DNA from: Bacteroidota bacterium
Lineage (GTDB): Bacteria; Bacteroidota; Bacteroidia; Flavobacteriales_F; PHOS-HE28
Reading direction: 5' to 3'
Assembly (NCBI GenBank): GCA_023412755.1
Contig: JAEZCB010000001.1
Coordinates: 1 to 8,689 of the forward strand
Length of the DNA: 8,689 nucleotides
Position 1 is the stretch's first letter. Every line of letters starts with the position of its first letter. The notes beneath the pieces were generated by a model. That model did no database searches. It was not told the origin of the DNA and worked only from the letters and a program-made list of their open reading frames with translations. The position numbers were made by a program, and so were the translations under genes. Below, piece after piece: positions 5,958 to 8,689 of this stretch.

Positions 5958-8669
5958 ATGCTACGCAAACTCCGCACGCTCCTGATCGCCGCCGCAGTGC
6001 TATGCGTGGTTTGCCTGAGCGCTTTGGTGGCGATCGGCAAACTCTACGAGGATGAAGTGAAGGCCACATTGGTGGCGGCGATCAATGAGCAATTGAACGC
6101 CCCGGTGGCCGTAGGGGAAATGGACCTCACCCTGATCGCCCGCTTCCCGAAGGCGAGCATGCGCATGGCCAACGTGCTGGCCATGGAATTACGTACCGAT
6201 GAGGTCCCTCCCGATACATTGCTCCATGCCGCTGAACTGTTCCTCGAATTCAGCCTATGGGACCTTTTCCGGGGCAATTACACGGTGGAACAGGTACATG
6301 CCTCACAGGTGAAGCTGTATCCAGGTCTTGATGGCAATGGCGCGGAGACCTACATCATCTGGAAAACGGACACCGCCTCGACCACTTCATCCACCATCGC
6401 TCTGGATAAGGTTAGCTTCAAGGATCTGGCCTTGCGCTATAGCGACAGCCGCCACGGCATCGTGATCCGCTCCCACCATGACCGGCTCCTGCTGCGGGGG
6501 CATTTCGCCAAAGCCTTGAATGAGATCGTTGTAAGCGGAGATGCCCGACTGCTGGATTGGAAGGATGATGATGCGCTGGTGCTTTCCGATCGTTCGGCGC
6601 AACACCTTCGTCTGGAGATGTCCTTCAACAACGCCAACCGCTCCTTCCACATCCATAAGGGCGAGGTAAGCATCGGCAAAGTGCCTTTGGAGATCACGCT
6701 GGACCTTCTCCCCAATAGCGGCGGGAAAGATCTGGACCTACGCGCCAGCGGATTTGGTCTGCCCCTTTCGGATGTGCTCGCGCTGCTACCGGAAAAACTA
6801 ACGAAACACCTTGTCAACTATGGCATGCATGGCGAGGTAGACCTTGCCATGCGCTACTTCGGCCCCATGGAAGGTGAAGGACCGGAACTTTCTATCGGGG
6901 CCAAACTCACCAATGGCAGGTTGAAGGAAAAGCGCAGCAATACCACGTTCAGCGATATCCACGGAGAACTCGCGTTGGACCTTTCACCCAGGGGCTCACC
7001 GAAGAAGCTGGTGGTCCGGAATTTCTCCACGCGCAGTGGCAGCGGATCATTGAGCGGCAACTGGGAGTCCAACGGTCTCACCAACGCTGCTTTGAAGGCC
7101 GATATGAAGGGCGATATCGCGCTTGCCGATCTATTCCGTTTTGTCCAGTTGGACACCCTGGAGCAAGTGCATGGCAGACTGAAGGCCGACGCGCACATCA
7201 ACGGCCGGTTGCGTGATGTGGCCGATCTGCGTGTATCGGATCTGAAAGGCTTGAAGATCACCGGTACCGCCGCACTCCGCGACGCATCACTAAAAATGAA
7301 AGGTGTACGACACCGGGTGACGCACCTTGACGCGGACATCGAGCTTCAAGGGAATGATGCCATCGTGCAGGGCCTGAAAGGCGAATTCCACGGAAACCCC
7401 ATACAACTGAAAGGCTACCTGCGTAACCTAGTTCCCTACCTCATCTTCGATGATCAGCGGCTTACCATCCAGGCCCAGGGGAGCTCACCCCGTATAGATC
7501 TGGCCGGTCTGCTGCAGAGCGATCAGGCTACATCCACCAACAGCAAGGATTACGTTCTAACGCTTCCGGCTACCATCGAGCTGGACCTTTCCGCACGTGT
7601 GGAGGAACTCGTTTTCGAGGAGTTCACCGCCACCGCCATCAATGCCAATGTGCGGATGAAGGACCGTGTGCTGAAAGTTTCGCCAATGACCTTCAACACC
7701 GCATCCGGCGCGGTATTGGGGGATCTGGAGCTGGATACACGAGCGCAGGGATCGCAGGCCACCTATCCTTTGCGGATCAACGCCACGGTGAAGGATATCG
7801 AAATGGCACAGCTCTTCCGCGAGTTCCAGGATTTCGGACAGGAATTCATAGGCCACCGGCACCTCAGCGGCCGCACCCAGGCGAAGGTCTCCTTCGATGC
7901 TCCACTGACCCCGGACCTCCAGCTCGACCTGCAAAAGCTGGTCTGCATCGTGGATGTGGCCATCGACAAAGGTGCCATCAAGGACCATAAACCGCTGCTG
8001 GACGTGGCGGACCACATACGCCAGAACAAACTGGTCGCGCCCTTCGTGAATACGCGTGAATTGCGTGACCGCCTTGCCGATGTGCGTTTCTCCCGCCTGG
8101 AGAACCAGATCCAGATCCGCGATGGAGCGGTGCATGTGCCCACGATGGAAGTGAGAAGTTCGGCCATGGACATCGAGATCAGCGGCACCCATTGGTTCGA
8201 TGACCGTATAGATCACCATATCAACTTCCGGCTCAGCGACCTCTTCCGCCTGGGCAAGCCCGCAAAGGATGAATTCGGCCCGATCGTGGATGATGGTACC
8301 GGCATGCGGATCTTCCTGCACATGTATGGCGATGTTAACGATCCGCAATTCGCCAATGATGGGGCCATGGCAGCGGCCAAACGAAAACAACAGTTCCAGC
8401 AGGAGAAACAGGAGTTGCGCTCCATCCTCAAGGAAGAGTTGGGGCTTTTCCGAAAAAAGGATCGCGAAGTCCCGCTCGCATCCGGACCGCAGGATGGGCC
8501 TCAGACGCCCAGGGCCGTGATCGTACTCGAAGATCCGGTTCCCGCGCAAAAGGACCCCGCCGCATCGGCCGAGGCCGTTCCTGTTGATGATGGCAGGCCA
8601 AAAAGGAAATTGGGCAGGCTGTTGCAGGAGGAGGAAAAGCCCAAGGAACGTTTTGTGATAGAGGAATAG
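5958..8669 (+). CDS. AsmA-like family protein, large inner-membrane-anchored envelope protein (903 aa)
   Basis: AsmA-family proteins are anchored in the inner membrane by one N-terminal helix and extend a long beta-rich groove into the periplasm; several relatives are implicated in moving phospholipids between membranes. Here the anchor is at about 7-27 after the basic start MLRKLR. Next comes the AsmA N-terminal pattern: INEQLNAPVAVGEMDLTLIARFPKASMRMANV (split here as residues 42-54 and 55-73), then LFLEFSLWDLFRGNYTVEQV near 94-113. Long stretches of repeated short strands fill the middle. An AsmA C-terminal-like region lies at roughly 540-775, with LVCIVDVAIDKGAIKDHKPL near 660 and SAMDIEISGTHWFDDRIDHH near 735-754. 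From about 800 the character changes: a Lys/Gln/Glu-rich helix likely to be coiled coil (KRKQQFQQEKQELRSILKEE), then a Pro/Asp-rich and finally a charged tail ending RFVIEE. The ATG was chosen because the anchor follows at once. No Shine-Dalgarno sequence is visible; ACCTTCG occurs twice with an 8-base period just before the start. The family call is good; the exact subfamily and substrate are unknown. Confidence 0.88.
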   Translation: MLRKLRTLLIAAAVLCVVCLSALVAIGKLYEDEVKATLVAAINEQLNAPVAVGEMDLTLIARFPKASMRMANVLAMELRTDEVPPDTLLHAAELFLEFSLWDLFRGNYTVEQVHASQVKLYPGLDGNGAETYIIWKTDTASTTSSTIALDKVSFKDLALRYSDSRHGIVIRSHHDRLLLRGHFAKALNEIVVSGDARLLDWKDDDALVLSDRSAQHLRLEMSFNNANRSFHIHKGEVSIGKVPLEITLDLLPNSGGKDLDLRASGFGLPLSDVLALLPEKLTKHLVNYGMHGEVDLAMRYFGPMEGEGPELSIGAKLTNGRLKEKRSNTTFSDIHGELALDLSPRGSPKKLVVRNFSTRSGSGSLSGNWESNGLTNAALKADMKGDIALADLFRFVQLDTLEQVHGRLKADAHINGRLRDVADLRVSDLKGLKITGTAALRDASLKMKGVRHRVTHLDADIELQGNDAIVQGLKGEFHGNPIQLKGYLRNLVPYLIFDDQRLTIQAQGSSPRIDLAGLLQSDQATSTNSKDYVLTLPATIELDLSARVEELVFEEFTATAINANVRMKDRVLKVSPMTFNTASGAVLGDLELDTRAQGSQATYPLRINATVKDIEMAQLFREFQDFGQEFIGHRHLSGRTQAKVSFDAPLTPDLQLDLQKLVCIVDVAIDKGAIKDHKPLLDVADHIRQNKLVAPFVNTRELRDRLADVRFSRLENQIQIRDGAVHVPTMEVRSSAMDIEISGTHWFDDRIDHHINFRLSDLFRLGKPAKDEFGPIVDDGTGMRIFLHMYGDVNDPQFANDGAMAAAKRKQQFQQEKQELRSILKEELGLFRKKDREVPLASGPQDGPQTPRAVIVLEDPVPAQKDPAASAEAVPVDDGRPKRKLGRLLQEEEKPKERFVIEE

Positions 8670-8689
8670 CCATGGGCGCCTATGTGCCC

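Noticed and set aside
7557..8549. 330-codon open frame on the minus strand within the AsmA-like gene
   Set aside because: It mirrors the codon pattern of a well-supported gene on the other strand and shows no recognisable domain or signal.
8672..8689. ATG two bases after the AsmA-like stop, reading MGAYVP to the window edge
   Set aside because: It could be the start of a next gene, but six codons cannot support a call.
1..8689. Apparent abundance of GATC in coding and intergenic sequence
   Set aside because: Most cases fall in Ile, Asp and Arg codon contexts (ATC, GAT, CGG neighbours), so codon choice explains them without a special site.

Overview
The window looks like ordinary chromosomal DNA from a moderately GC-rich member of the Bacteroidota. 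Flavobacteriales-like is my best guess, by inference only. The evidence is: a methionyl-tRNA synthetase with the KISTS form of the KMSKS loop; a DUF4412-type exported protein; an RluB-type pseudouridine synthase with a long Arg/Gly/Pro-rich leader; small outer-membrane barrel and lipoprotein genes; a 903-residue AsmA-like protein; and the lack of clear Shine-Dalgarno sequences in front of most genes.

Layout. Bases 1-1191 (minus) hold the N-terminal 397 codons of metG, which runs off the left edge. A 123-base divergent gap leads to a small outer-membrane beta-barrel gene (1315-1932, plus), followed 102 bases later by an S66 LD-carboxypeptidase (2035-2946, plus). That gene converges, with only 4 bases between stop codons, on a secreted DUF4412-type gene (2951-3595, minus). 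A 115-base divergent gap precedes a two-gene unit, yraN (3711-4091) and an rluB-type pseudouridine synthase (4072-5223), which overlap by 20 bases. The pair converges on a small lipoprotein gene (5304-5795, minus), with a strong inverted repeat between them. A 162-base divergent gap leads to the AsmA-like gene (5958-8669, plus), which fills the rest of the window.

How the genes fit together. Two themes recur: translation and RNA modification (metG, rluB-type) and the cell envelope (outer-membrane barrel, LD-carboxypeptidase, DUF4412 protein, lipoprotein, AsmA-like protein). yraN encodes a small nuclease-fold protein of unsettled role. Apart from yraN-rluB, the genes alternate in direction, so most are probably transcribed separately.

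I found no mobile element, tRNA, rRNA, CRISPR array, phage gene or defence system, and no convincing case for a new multi-gene system. The points worth a second look are the disordered leader of the pseudouridine synthase, the charged tail of the AsmA-like protein, the orphan barrel and lipoprotein, and several short dyads between genes.
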